Source: Juglans regia
Taxonomy: Eukaryota > Streptophyta > Magnoliopsida > Fagales > Juglandaceae
Assembly: GCF_001411555.2 (NCBI RefSeq)
Contig: NC_049916.1
Span: forward strand, 9,497,295 to 9,561,294
Direction of reading: 5' to 3'
Length of the DNA stretch: 64,000 bases
Notes under the pieces: model-generated
Told to the model about the DNA's origin: nothing
The model's database searches: none
What the model saw: the letters and a program-made list of their open reading frames with translations, nothing else
Program-made: the position numbers and the translations under genes
Shown: positions 34,696-45,876 of the stretch, one piece after another
Layout of the letters: each line of letters starts with the position of its first letter
Numbering within the stretch: position 1 is the first letter of the stretch

Positions 34696-35270
34696 TTAGC
34701 ACTACTGTCTACCTCATAAATCGAGGGACTTCCATTCCATTAGAGTGCGGACTGCCTAAGGAGGTTTGGAGCAGAAAAGAGTTTCAATTTTCTCATCTTA
34801 AAACCTGTGGTTGTCATTCTTATGTTCATATTGATTCTGATTCACTTTGTATACTTAAGGCAAAGTCAAGGAAATGTTATTTTATTTTCTATGGAGATGA
34901 GGCATTTGGCTATCATTTCTAGGATGAGCAGGGTCGAAAGATCATAAGACAGGTATGCAATATTCAATGAGAAAGTTATGTATAAGGACAAGTCCAGTAC
35001 AGTAGCTGATGCAATTCCTCAGGAGTCCGAGTTTGTGAGTTTGGAGGACCTATCAGATGTCACAGTGCAGTGCAAGGACGTGAGTGAAGGAGAAAGCAGG
35101 CCCAGTGCACCCATTCCTATTATTCCACAGTTAGATCCAGAGCCATCCACACCTGCAATTTCAGTTCCCAGGTCTGTCAGGACTTTTCGATTCCCACAAC
35201 GTTTCTCACCCACTTGAATTATATTCTGTTGATAGATGGTGGGGAACCGCAAAGCTATGAGGAAACCTTG
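34696..35270 (+). pseudogene. Copia integrase C-terminal part and linker
   Basis: The frame at 34590-34922 contains INRGTSIPLECGLPKEVW and K-T-C-G-C-H-S-Y-V-H from position 34696 onward, the end of the integrase core in Tnt1-like elements. The earlier part of that frame belongs to the solo LTR. The linker to the RT (34978-35217, S/P/E-rich) is in another frame. Confidence 0.8.
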
Positions 35271-36240
35271 CAAGATGAAAATTCAAACAAATGGGAGTTG
35301 GCCATGAAGGATGAGATGGATTCCTTGTTAGGAAATCAGACATGGAAGTTGATAGAACTTCCATCAGGGAAGAAGGGATTGAAAAACAAGTGGGTGTACT
35401 GGGTGGAGATTGAACATGATGGCAGTAAAATGTACAAGGCTAGACTTGTTGTAAAAGACTTTCAGTAGAAAAATAGTATTGACTACTCTAAGATATCTTC
35501 TCTTGTGGTGAAGATCACAACCATCATGTTAGTACTAGCAATGGTTGCTACTGAAGATTTGTATCTTGAGCATTTAGATGTGAAAATAACTTTCCTCTAT
35601 GGAGACCTCGAAAAAGACATCTATATGCATCAACCTGAGGGGTTTGTAGTACAAGGAAAAAAGAGTTCAGTTTGTAAGCTGAAGAAGAGCTTATATGGCC
35701 TGAAGCAAGCTCCCAGACAGTGGTATAAGAAGTTTGACAGTTTTATGTGCAGTTCAGGGTACAGAAGATGTTAGGCAGACCATTGTTGCTTTGTTAGACA
35801 CTGACAATTCTTACATTATTTTACTACTGTATGTGGATGATATACTCATTGCAGGGTCCAGCATTGATGAGATCAATAATCTGAAGAAGCAGATGTCAAA
35901 GCACTTTGCAATGAAGGATTTGAGAGTTGCAAAAAAAAATCCTTGGCTTGAGAATTTTCAGAGACAGAGTCAAGGGCATGTTGAGACTCTCACAGGCTAA
36001 GTATGTGAGAAAGGTACTGAGCATGTTCAACATGGACAAGGCTAAACCAGTTGGCACACCCTTGGGCAATCACTTCAGACTCAACAAGGATCAGTCACCC
36101 AAGTCAGAAGAAGATCTTGACTACATGAGTAAGGTTCCTTATGCCTCAACTATTGGTTCACTTATATATGCTATGGTTTGCACATGACCAAATATTGCCC
36201 ATGCAGTGGGAGTTGTGAGTAGATACATGAGTAATCCAAG
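35214..36240 (+). pseudogene. Copia reverse transcriptase (RVT_2) remnant
   Basis: The frames at 35214-35468, 35505-35774, 35734-36000 and 35927-36187 together hold the RVT_2 domain: WELAMKDEMDSL, the LDVK.TFLYGDLEKDIYMHQPEGF segment, LYGLKQAPRQWY and the catalytic LYVDDILIAG. The YVDD box is intact, but four frame breaks and a stop before KNSIDYSK rule out a product. Confidence 0.88.
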
Positions 36241-36259
36241 AAAACAACATTAAGAGGCT

Positions 36260-36577
36260 ATGAAATGGATTCTGAGGTACCTAAAACGCTCCTCAGAAGC
36301 ATGCTTGTGCTTCTCTGGAGAGAGTTTAAAGGTGCAGGGCTATGTTGATGTTGATTTGGCTGGAGACACTGATAGTAGAAAGAGTACCACAGGTTTTGTA
36401 TACACTTTGGGTGGTACTGTCGTGTCTTGGGATTCTAATTTACAGAAAATATTTTCTTTATTTACTACAGAAGCTAAGTATGTGGCTGTGTCAGAAGCTT
36501 CAAAGGAGATAATTTGGTTACAAGGCTTCATGGAGGAGTTGGGTAGGAAGAATAAGAAAGACTCTCTACAACGATAG
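36260..36577 (+). pseudogene. Copia RNase H remnant
   Basis: It reads RYLKRSS..L.F, then V-D-V-D-L-A-G-D-T-D-S-R-K-S-T-T-G-F and TTEAKYVAVSEASKE-IWL, the Copia RNase H motifs with the acidic residues kept. The last residues before the 3' LTR are in other frames. Confidence 0.88.
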
Positions 36578-36883
36578 TCAGAGTGCCATATTCTTTGCCA
36601 AGAATCCGGTATTTCATTCCAGGACTTAGCACATCTAGATTAGGTATCATTTCATTTGATCATTACTTGTTGATGGCCAGTTGATACTTGAGAAAATTTG
36701 TGGAAGCAAGAACCTTACTGATATGTTGACAAATGGTGTTACACTTGAGAAACTGAAGTTGTATGCAACTTCAGTTGGTCTTCTAGCATGAAGATAGGGG
36801 CAATGGGTTGTAGAGGTGGAGGATATCATGTTTTTGAGGCAGAGGGTGATGTATTGGCTGTACTAGTGTCCAAGTAGAAGAAT

Positions 36884-39448
36884 TGTGGAGTTTTGTGTAG
36901 CCTAGCCCAATCTACTCGAGCAGAGCATTATGGTAGCTCAAGCGGAGACATTATAGAGAGTTTGCTTGTGAGCCGCTTGACAGATGGCTCGAGCGGATGC
37001 GATACAGAGAGTTCGCTCGTTACTTGCTTGACAGGTCGCTTGAGCGGAGTTCAGACAGAGAATTTACTTGTGAACCGCTCAATAGATGGCTCGAGCAAAT
37101 GGTCATCAGAAAGTTCGCTTGATGCGTGCTCGACATGCCGCTCAAGCAAATATCCCAGATTGTGAGAAATTAGGATTTTCCATTGTGTAACCCTATATAT
37201 ATATATTTATACTATGGCCGTACATTGAACACAGTAACTCTGTTAAGACCCAATAAAAAACCGCCCTAGGATATGGTCCTAGGCAGGCATGGACAACCAA
37301 GATTAGGCCACCAAGGGATAATGCCATGGGCCAGCTTAGGCCACCAAGGGCCAATGCCGTGGGCCCCCATGGGCCCCACGCTGCTATCACTTATTTTTCT
37401 TTATTTATTTTATTTATCAAGGGACCAATTAGGGTTTCCACTTTGTAAGCTCTATAAATAGGACCCTTAGGCATTTAGTTTACATCTTTTGAACCTTTGG
37501 CAAATTCCCTAAGTGGGTAGCCTTGTTCTTGAGATCATCCTTTCGGTGCTAGGCACTTGGGCTACTTGGGTGCAATTCGTGAATCCTTAGTAGAGGATCA
37601 TCACCTTGCATTTGGTGAATAGGTGTGATTCAACTTATTTTCTTCTTGCAACTAGGTGCAATTCGTGAATCCAAGTTGTTGTTATCTTTGTTACTTTCAA
37701 GTTAATCAATAAAGAGGTTTATTTCATCTATGTGCAATTTGTGAATCATAGTTGAATTGTCTATCTTTTGTTCACTTTGTTCTTGAGTGTTTATCACTTG
37801 TTTATCGTGTTCTTCATTTGTCCTTGATGTTCATATATTTCCTTGCATATCAAAATATCCATATAAACCAAAAAGAGAGTCTTCATATTCCTTTGTTGAG
37901 TCTATTCATCCTTTGTTCATACTTTTCCATCTTGTTCATATATCTTGTTCATCCATAGTGTTCATCCAAATTGTTTATCCATAAATTTCCTTGCATCCAT
38001 TCAATCCACTCCATACACAAATTTCGTCCATTATAGTGTTTGCCCTAGTCCACTTTCCATAAATTCCCTAGCTGCCCCCTCCATAAAACCCTAGCCATAT
38101 TTCCTACCTTCCATAATTGGCCACATCCCATAATTACCCTTCATCCATCATATGTATTAACCTAGTCGAAATTGCCACTTCCCATCATCCAACTTGCCCT
38201 AGCCGTGAGTCATACTTACCATAAGTGGCTTACCCATAAATCTTTCCATATCCATTAAACCCTAGTCCATATACTTCACTTACATATTCGGCCATACCAA
38301 AGTCTTCCATCCATAAAACCCTAGCCTCCACCTCAAGTCCCTATAAGGTAATCCTTTCATTTTAGGAGTCTTGCCTCTATCCACTCCCAAAAACCTAGCC
38401 GTCCCTCAAGAGTCCCATTTGACAACTTCCTTAATTCAAGTAAAGTTGACTCACTCCAATCACTCATCCAATTCCTTAAATCTCTCAACTCCTTCCATAG
38501 ACCTAGTCGACCAAAGACTTCATCTTCTTTCCATATTCAAATCCAAATCCTATATTCCTTATCTTATCCTAGCCAATCCCTAAAGTCAAGGAGCAACCCT
38601 TGACTCATTCAAACTCCATCTCATCTACCATATCCAATCCCTCAAATCTCTCATTCACTATAATCACTCCAGTCAACCAAAGACCCAATCCTATCTTGCC
38701 ATATTCAAATTCTATCTTCCATCTCCTAATCCCTAAAGTCAAGGAGCAACCCTAAACTCATTCAAACACTTTCCAAACCCTAGCATCTCATCCAAGACTC
38801 TAACCCTAGTCCATCTCTTCCCAATCTCGAAATCACCCTAGCTACCACACAAAACCCTAGCTACACTTTATCATACCAACCCTAATCATCATCCAAGAGG
38901 CCCCAACATCAAGGACAACCCTTAAGTCATCCACATTGCATCAAACACCCATAATCCTAAGCCAATCTTCAAAGACCACGTCAACCCTAGTTCGATCCCA
39001 TAGTCCACGGCAACCCTAGTTGCCTCCAACCTGTAATTGTACCTTCATCTCATCCACTCAACCCTAGTCCCATCATCTTGGCGCCTCACTCAAGAACAAG
39101 TCTCTAGCCACCCACATTGATTTTCCTTCCCTAAACACTTAGCCTACCCAAGTCCATCATCATCTCCATCATTTCATCACTCAAACACTATCATATTGTT
39201 AAAGGCCAAGCAAGTTGGCAAGGTCACTCGGTCATTATCCTCACCAAAACAATCTCGTGGTCCTTAGTGTTAGGGACAAGACCTGGGTCCCTAACAAACT
39301 CACCCCAAACACTGTACCTTGTGATTCCTCAAGTTAATAAAATCCTCTGTAGCTCCGTGGACGTAGGCAAGTTGCTGAACCACGTAAAATTTGTGTTGTG
39401 TGATTGATTGATTGTTTTTTCTCGTTTACTTTCATTATTGTCACAACA
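36884..39448 (+). repeat. 3' LTR of the Copia element, split by a solo LTR
   Basis: The two parts are 36884-37240 and 39302-39448. The first follows a purine-rich tract (CAAGTAGAAGAAT). It has about one more copy of the 45-50 bp GCTCGAG..ACAGAGAGTT repeat than the 5' LTR, so its first part is some 50 bp longer. It ends CACAACA before the CATTG duplication. Confidence 0.88.
37241..39296 (+). mobile_element. Gypsy-type solo LTR (2.06 kb) with telobox-rich interior
   Basis: It starts TGTTAAGACCC and ends GGGTCCCTAACA, with exact target duplications AACTC (37236-37240 and 39297-39301). A TATA box CTCTATAAATAGG lies at about 37450-37462. Three near-copies of GTGCAATTCGTGAATC occur between 37569 and 37750. 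From about 38030 to 39200 the + strand is very poor in G and holds many AAACCCTAG / ACCCTAG words. No primer site or coding region is present, so it is a solo LTR. Confidence 0.82.
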
Positions 39449-39453
39449 CATTG

Positions 39454-39850
39454 AGTCTCCAAAACACAACCAAGCACACATATCCATAACAACCAATAAT
39501 TTCAATTAATTCCAAATATCTCTCATCCTCTGAGCATATGGATGTCCATACACAACCGTAATCCTCCATTGGCAACTCTGACCAACATCCATAACTTGAG
39601 CATCAAAGTGATGCTTAGAGTAGGCAAGAAGCTGTAGATCAATAATCCCAAGCCAAAACAAAGCAATTTCCCCACTTCTACCCTCACATCAACAACCAAA
39701 AACCCATCAGAACCCAACATAAATTTGAGTTTCTCCGTACGAGAAACTATAAATTTGATTTCCATAATAAAAACCAAATCAAAATATTTCCTTCAAACTA
39801 GATCACAGAGGACTTGAACTATACCCGTGGGTTCCCAAGCCCATGGGAAT
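39454..39850 (-). pseudogene. LINE endonuclease N-terminal part
   Basis: On the minus strand a G-L-G-N-P motif near 39835-39850 is followed by D-L-V-F-I-M-E-I-K, matching the start of plant LINE endonucleases (family N-x-x-G-L-G...E-T-K). The frame at 39523-39777 continues in part. The domain is completed on the far side of the Copia insertion (28867 and below). Confidence 0.75.
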
Positions 39851-40379
39851 TCCAACTCAAAAACCTCATAGTGTTTGGCGGTGCTGCAACACAACCTTTG
39901 TTGGGGCTGCAACACAGCCTTTGTTGATATAATCTCAACATCCACCAACCCATCATCATCTGATGGTTTCAGGTGTTTAAAATCAACATCAAAGAGTGAG
40001 ATAAAGTAGAAGACTCACGAGACTCCCTCATAGATGGTAGCATAGTCGGAACAACTCCAGATCACAGTCGAGAAACTTTTTGCCTGTTCTACCCTTTTGG
40101 TTGCCCCTGTCCTCGCCTTGAAGGACTTGTAACTGTAACTAAGGGAATAATCTTGTTGGATAATTATCAATGCTGGCCCAGAACCACTAATAGAGCCCAC
40201 AGGCCCAACTCGACCCAGTGCCTCATTCCTAAAATCTTTACAATCGTCAACCCTGTTAGTTACATGCCCAGAGGAGATTTCGCTGCTTCGAGTAACCATT
40301 CACCCACCGCTATTGGAGAGGTTGCCGATGACTGGAGAACATCAATTGAAGAAGATTTTGGGCCTTAGGCTACATTAGA

Positions 40380-41151
40380 ACCAAAATGGAGTGTAGCAGA
40401 TTTGCCAAGCTCATTACCCCGAGGACGACCAGAACCACCATGAAAACGTAGCCACACTCTATACGGAAAGCCCTCCTTCTCATATACATGCCTATGAGTT
40501 TACCATAAATCACAATCCCAATCAAGATGCCTCAAACAACCACAACAGTAACAGTCATTCAGGAGTTTCTCATATTTCAGACGAATTAATACAGAATCCA
40601 AATCATAGTAATTCTTTTGAAACGAGCTAGGAAGATATCCAATCAAACTCTAACCCGTGAATATTCGCCTCATCTAGGTGATTCCTCCAAAATATCAATA
40701 TCTTTAACTTCACCAATAGATTCCCCAATCATATAGACAGCTCGACCATTCATATCCTTCGGTAGAAGATCATAGAGATGAATCCAAAAAAAAAAAAAAA
40801 GCCGAATTCATGAGAATCGAGGATGATTTGAAGTTACCATTATAGGCTTGCACCAAAACAAGACACTTATCAAAACCTGATCTCGGTCAATTGTACAGAA
40901 AAATTGGGCTAAGAAAATGCTATCTCCCAATTCAAAATTTTTTATCCCTTTAGTCAGATGCCATAGAGTTTTCATCATGCCCTTAAATGCTTCATTGTTA
41001 AAAAAAAAATAGTTGTATAAAGTTTGAAGAGAAGACAATGGTCGTGATGAAGTGCAGAAAAATCCTCATGTGGCTCTGAAATACCCACTACTGTACTTTC
41101 TACAACAAAAAGTGAAAATGTCTTCCAGCAATTTGTAATGGAATCATCCAT
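40380..41151 (-). pseudogene. LINE ORF1 (DUF4283-like + zinc knuckle) remnant
   Basis: A likely start, MDDSITNCW, lies at 41149-41151. It is followed by EAFKGMMKTLWHL and F-L-A-Q-F-F...D-R-D-Q-V-L, as in the DUF4283 region of plant LINE ORF1 proteins. A CX2CX4HX4C knuckle lies at 40512-40553. Frameshifts occur, one near an A run at 40786-40800. ORF1 proteins bind element RNA. The first 44 bases of this reading frame are shared with the second segmental copy (53706 on). Confidence 0.75.
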
Positions 41152-41887
41152 TAGATTGTAATGTGAGAAACAAACAAAACTATGTAAGGAAAGGAAAACT
41201 TGAAAATAAATCAAGATGCAGACTCTCGAGCAAACAAAATCCGGTGTAAATCAACCATGCAGATCACGTCCCATGCAAACACCCAAATTATTATCCAACC
41301 GATCACCCACTGAGAGAGAAAAAATGGTTTGGAGGCAAAAGGGGCTCTACAGTTTATAGTAAAGAAAGTGACTATTAGTCACTACAACAAATATGGGTTT
41401 TACCCAAAAATTCTTTTTCCAAGATACATGATCGTGGCAAATAGTAGGTTGATAACACGAAAATTGTTCGTGGGAAAAAAGACAAGCCTTTTGACATGGA
41501 TAACGTTGGGAAGTAAAACTTTGTGAGAAATTTTTTTTTTCCACGAAAATAACACATTTTGCGGCAATTAAAACTCACAGCAAATAAACTTACCAAAAAT
41601 ATCTCCCTTTCGTGGGTTTGTAGTTCTTGCCACAAGGTTATCAATTTTTTGCAGTGACATTTCCTCGCCGCAAATAGTCTTAACCTTTGTTAAATTGCTC
41701 TCGTGGGTAATGAGTTTTTGCGACTAGATTATTATTTTTTTCGGTGACTTTTTGTCGCCAAAACTAGACCAACCTTTTCAATTCTTCGTTCTTAGTATTT
41801 GCGGCGGTGTAAAAAGTATTTATGGCGATAAACCGCCGCCGCAAACACTAATAAAATTAAATTCTCCGCTCCATTCTTCCCCCCCAA

Positions 41888-41939
41888 AACACACACACAC
41901 ACACACACTCACTCACTCTCTCTCTCTCACTCTCTCTCA

Positions 41940-41970
<31 letters not shown>

Positions 41971-41984
41971 CCTCTCCCTCTCTC
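41888..41984. repeat. (AC)n(TC)n microsatellite in the CACTA element
   Basis: An AC run leads into TC and CTCC runs of about 97 bp. The Ser/Leu-rich open frames across it (for example 41752-42123) are products of the repeat, not evidence of a gene. The same array is in copy 2 at 54485-54581. Confidence 0.85.
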
Positions 41985-41999
41985 CTTGCGACTGTCGTG

Positions 42000-42389
42000 C
42001 CTCTCCTCCTTGCTGCGCCACTATGAATGGCTCCCCTTGCCGTCAAGCCACCTTGAGTCTTCCTCCTCAGCCCCTCGCCCTCTCGCCGACTCTCTCTCTC
42101 TCCCTCTCCCTCTCGGATCTTAGTAGATCTGTGCCCCTCTGTCTTCTCCAGCCAGCCATTGCCTCCCTTAGCCGCCCTATGATTTCACCAGTCACCAACT
42201 GTCGCTCCACCTTAGCTCCCGCATCTCTCTCCCTCGCATGGTCTCTCTCGTGGGTCTCCAACGCACACCCCCCCACGATTGTCTTATTACAGTGGCCTTC
42301 CCCGCCGCCATGAGTCACCATCTCTGCCTCCAACCAAGACGCAGGAGCACCTCTCGCACGCCTCCTTCGCTGTCCAGCTCTTATGCATG
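42000..42389 (+). pseudogene. Possible captured first exon, gene not recognised
   Basis: A C-rich, non-repetitive segment after the microsatellite ends in a good donor (ATG|GTAAAA at 42390). Such a CT-rich leader, short coding part and donor resemble the first exon of a plant gene. Frames starting at 42023 and 42279 are both possible and neither is recognised. Confidence 0.35.
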
Positions 42390-42529
42390 GTAAAAATCCT
42401 ACCTTTGTGTCTCAAGTGCATTATTTTAGTGTATATAGACGTGTATTGTGTGGTGTTGAGGGCTTAGGTAGATTTGTATCTATGTAAATTTACTATTTCA
42501 AATATTTTCAACTAAATTGCACCTCACAG

Positions 42530-42640
42530 GGTTTTGAGTTTGCTCTGAAAATGGTTTTAGGCTAGTCGTGGATGAAAAGAGAGCTGAGCAGATGAAAGCA
42601 CTTTTAAGATCCAAAGTTAAGATCGTGCGATGTCACTTAT
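42530..42640 (+). pseudogene. Exon-like segment of unknown origin in the CACTA element
   Basis: After an acceptor (CACCTCACAG) one frame is open for about 30 codons and contains RLVVDEKRAEQMKALLRSK, which looks like real protein. I do not recognise the family, and the intended frame is not settled because a stop lies just upstream in it. Confidence 0.4.
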
Positions 42641-42798
42641 TTTTCATTTTTGTGGTTAGATATTAACAATGGGTAGATTATGAATAATTCTTCACATTGG
42701 GGATGAACTGACAATTGTGGTAATTTGGTGGTCATACTGAAAATTGAGTGGTATATTTTTTGGAATTCGATCTTGATTTTGATTACACTTTATGGCAG

Positions 42799-42950
42799 AA
42801 AATTTTCAAAATGATGGTTCTATGACTGGTGGTGCGTATGATTTTGAAAGAGCAACAACATGACTTGCTAGTCTATCAATATCGTCATCGAAGAAGGTGA
42901 CTCTTGTAAGGCATGGCCTTAGCTCTTGGAATGAAGAGAGTAGAGTTCAG
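42799..42950 (+). pseudogene. Captured exon of a CA1P-phosphatase / phosphoglycerate-mutase-like gene
   Basis: An exon of 152 bp with acceptor GGCAG and donor GTGTGT. It encodes GGAYDFERATT, then KKVTLVRHGLSSWNEESRVQ, the N-terminal R-H-G phosphohistidine motif of the histidine phosphatase family. The flanking residues resemble the plant chloroplast 2-carboxy-D-arabinitol-1-phosphatase group, whose substrate inhibits Rubisco. An in-frame TGA after RATT and the absence of the rest of the gene mean it is a fragment. It joins in frame with 43242-43304. Confidence 0.8.
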
Positions 42951-43241
42951 GTGTGTTTCTTCTCTGTTTTGCAACTTCTGTTAGTTCTGTTTATTTTCGT
43001 TTGGGGAGGGGGGATTGGTTATCTTGTGTTTTCATAAGTGAAAATTGAAGGTGTACACTTCTTTGCTTCTCAAATCCAATTGTTGTGTTTTTGTACCGCC
43101 TTAAATAATTATCCTGGTAAGGAGCGTAGTAACTAAATTAGCTCCATGCCTTGTTTGCCTTGGATTTATGTTATGTAAGATTTTTGAAAGGATTTGAAGT
43201 TTTTCATGTATACTAACTTCATTGTTATATGTACATTCCAG

Positions 43242-43304
43242 GGAAGCTCAAACTTATCTATCCTAACAGAAACTAGAGTAAGGCAAGTAGAGAGGTGCAG
43301 GAAA
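43242..43304 (+). pseudogene. Second captured exon of the same phosphatase-like gene
   Basis: After acceptor CATTCCAG it reads GSSNLSILTETRVRQVERCRK, the direct continuation of ..ESRVQ in this family. The donor is GTGAAG. The spacing intron of about 290 bp is kept, so genomic DNA, not cDNA, was captured. Copy 2 has Ala where this copy has Val (GCA to GTA). Confidence 0.78.
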
Positions 43305-44485
43305 GTGAAGTACAGTGCTTTAGTCTTGTATAGATTGATAACAGATTTTATTAATTAGTGCTTCATTCTCAGGTGATCAAATACATTTGTACAAAGTTTG
43401 GATTTTGTCCTTTATTTTTCCAGTTGGTAAACCAATATCATGTCCATGTGCATTAGGCGGTAGTTGGTACATTTCAGCACTTAAGAGGCCTTTTCATCAC
43501 ATCTTGATGGTTGCTTCTCAGGGCATAACAATAGGTTGTTACCTTTGCTTTTGATCACATTAGTTCTATGAGCCTCATAATTACCCTTGTAGTGATGACA
43601 TTTATTGGAATGCCTTCAGACTTTTAAGCTCTTAGTTTTCACTGGCACTTGTTGTTGCTTGCCTTGTGCAGCAATTTTCATTCTTGTCCTTTGAGGCTGA
43701 GATACTTAGGCGAATAATTTCTCTTGGGGTATTGATAAACAATGAGTAATGCTGAAGAAAATAATGTGTTGGATGGTTATCCTGACTTGTTCAATACTTG
43801 GGGGACCTTAAGGCTTTTTTTTCAATACTCTTTATTGTTGGATGTTGTCTTGACTTGTTTTACAACTTCTTAGTTTCAAGATTTTTTGGATTTTTTTTTT
43901 AATCTTTTACTATTTTTGTTTAGGTCTTTCTCTTGTTTAAAGGTTTTTTGTTGTTTGTTCATGTTACATGGCTATGCTTTTTCTAGACTATTTTAGTTTT
44001 AATTTGTGTCTGAATTCTGATGTTTCTAATGCTATAACACGAACATGCGGAAGAACCAAAAGTTATTTTTCCCTATCTTTGAACTCCAGTAACTGTTGTT
44101 TGGACATTTAGGCTATAAAACTAGACCATAAATGATGTAGGAGCTGGTTCAATCTAGATTTGTGGAATTCATTTGGTTTTAGTTTTTTTATTCTTAAGTA
44201 TATACTATAGTGCAATTAATTTTTAATATGTAATAGGTTACATGCATTTGAAAAGGATGTTTTATTATAAAATGAAACTTACCATCTAAAATTGATGCAG
44301 GTGTTTCCTAATTTCAATTTAGATTGAGCTTTTAATGTATGCAATAAGTGGGTATGCAATAAGTGGATATGCAGTAGGCTCACTTGGAGGCTTACTTTTG
44401 TATCTTTAATCTTTTTTTGGTTTTATTATCACATTATTTGGGTGTTTTGTAATAATGTTTTGTGACATTTTATTGTCTTGTACAG

Positions 44486-44536
44486 TTTGGATATTTCTCG
44501 TTTGGTGGAAGCACGATTATTTACATTTTCCAGAAG
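44486..44536 (+). pseudogene. Captured exon of a phosphatidylserine decarboxylase gene
   Basis: 51 bp between acceptor TGTACAG and donor GTTGGT encode FGYFSFGGSTIIYIFQK. This matches the C-terminal region of plant phosphatidylserine decarboxylases, where the GGST motif is the self-cleavage site that forms the pyruvoyl group. The enzyme makes phosphatidylethanolamine. Only this exon is recognised. The motif is short but distinctive. Confidence 0.72.
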
Positions 44537-44992
44537 GTTGGTAAAAAAATGCTTGAGTTTTAATTTTAAAGTTTTGTAAGTGGTATAAGTTCCTCTATTT
44601 ACTTTCATTTTTAGTTCCTTAGGAACCAACCCAACTTTTTGAGACATTTGACATATTAGCCATTGGTACTAAGTTTTTCTTCATTTTTAGAACCATACTC
44701 AAGTTAGTACATGAATCAGCAAAAAAAAAAAAAAGAGAAAAAATAGTTTCATCTCAATCTTATGAATAGTTCCTGAGGTATTAGTTGTTTGTATACATGA
44801 ACTTGATATGTACCTCAGTCTCAAATATTTTTCAGCATTTGACCAAAGTTTTTGCACTTATGGAGTATTTTTTTCGTTGCAAATTAGTTTTAGTTGGTAA
44901 TTGTTTGCATTGAAGTCTGTATTATTTGGCATTGTTCTTTTCTCTATGCTTCTATTTCTTCGATATTGAGTTCCATTTTATTTTCTATTTAG

Positions 44993-45129
44993 GGCTACAC
45001 CAGTGACAAAGAGAACTTGCAACTTTATTTTCAAATTGAGCATGATGTTGGGATGGACTCGATCAAAGTGAAAGCTTTAATAGACCTTTTTGATGAAATT
45101 GTGCAAGAACCACTTTTCAATCAGCTGAG
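44993..45129 (+). pseudogene. Captured exon of a nardilysin-like (M16) metallopeptidase gene
   Basis: 137 bp between acceptor TCTATTTAG and donor GTGATT, open throughout, with QLYFQIEHDVGMD and KALIDLFDEIVQEPLFNQLR. This is the region of insulinase-type (M16A) enzymes just before the conserved T-K-E-Q-L-G-Y segment, and it resembles the plant nardilysin-like protein. Catalytic parts are absent. The same exon occurs at 57593-57729 and, inverted, at 52544-52680. Confidence 0.78.
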
Positions 45130-45876
45130 GTGATTTTATTTGATGCTGAAAGTAGGAGTATTTTTTTCTTTTCTGGTTTTGAGGGATGAAGCTTTATGTA
45201 TTTGGTTTTTGAATTGCCAAAAACTGAGCTGAACAGCAAGCAGTAGCCAATCTTCTGAGTGCATACTTAGCATATTCAAGTTCATTCCTTGCACATACTT
45301 AGCATATTTAGTTATTTACTAGTGTTCTAATTATATGTTCCAACATGTCTGTTGAGAAGTTGCATCATATATCTGGCTGTCTGCAGTGTTTTGGTGGCCT
45401 TTAGTGACAGATAGTGTACTAATTTTGAGATGTTTTCATTCTCAAGCTTGGTTTATCTGGATTTTTTGGTTTTAGCTTTTTTATTCTTAAGCATATTCTT
45501 GAGTGTATTATGCATGAATAATGAATTGTGTAATGGATTTAGGTTGGGCTCAAGTGATAAATGAATTAAAATTCCTTTGGGCAGCATGCATGCTGTATGT
45601 TTTTGGTTTGTTGGTTGAGCGATAGCCTATTTGGATTGCAATGGAGTGGCTTCACTTGTGTTGTTGGAGTGATAAATAATTATTGTTGCCTTTGTCTTGT
45701 TGAGAATCAATGAACTACCACAATAATAAATTTTCTTGCCATTCTATTAATCTTCCAACATACTTTTGAATTTGATTAATTGTTTCAATTTATTAGATCT
45801 TAGCATTACTAAACCTTTTTTTTTCTTATGATTTAGAGTGTAGGGCACAATGATAAGAAAGTTCTTTTTCTTGCAG

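Larger units (their letters stand above)
28873..39448 (+). mobile_element. Copia LTR retrotransposon (Tnt1/Tork-like), with two nested solo LTRs
   Basis: Exact 5-bp target duplications CATTG (28868-28872 and 39449-39453) border the element. LTRs start TGTTGAG / TGTGGAG and end CACAACA. The order gag, zinc knuckle, protease, integrase, RT, RNase H identifies Copia, and the protein pieces resemble tobacco Tnt1 best. All frames carry stops. Two further elements are nested in it: a solo LTR in the integrase (31157-34690) and another in the 3' LTR (37241-39296). Without them it would be about 5 kb. Confidence 0.92.
24970..41151 (-). mobile_element. L1-type LINE (ORF1 + EN-RT-RNase H), broken by two later insertions
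   Basis: Minus-strand pieces appear in the right order for one plant LINE: ORF1 with DUF4283-like and zinc-knuckle parts (41151 to about 40000), endonuclease (39850-39454, continuing 28867-28240), RT (about 28235-25880) and RNase H (about 25430-24970). Removing the Copia (28873-39453) and the hAT element (26666-27501) leaves roughly 4.8 kb, a usual length. Coding continues across both insertion points, which proves they came later. All frames are damaged. Confidence 0.85.

Noticed and set aside
38030..39200. Interstitial telomere array
   Set aside because: The ACCCTAG words are scattered among unrelated sequence and never form a tandem TTTAGGG/CCCTAAA array, and they lie inside a bounded solo LTR.
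41752..42313. Ser/Leu/Pro-rich open frames near the CT repeats as genes
   Set aside because: They are translations of AC/TC microsatellites and C-rich leader sequence inside the CACTA element.
43436..43530. Extra phosphatidylserine decarboxylase exon before the recognised one
   Set aside because: After a TTCCAG acceptor-like site one frame reads NQYHVHVH, faintly like the enzyme's D-Y-H-R-F/Y-H motif, but a stop follows at once and the match is too weak to claim.
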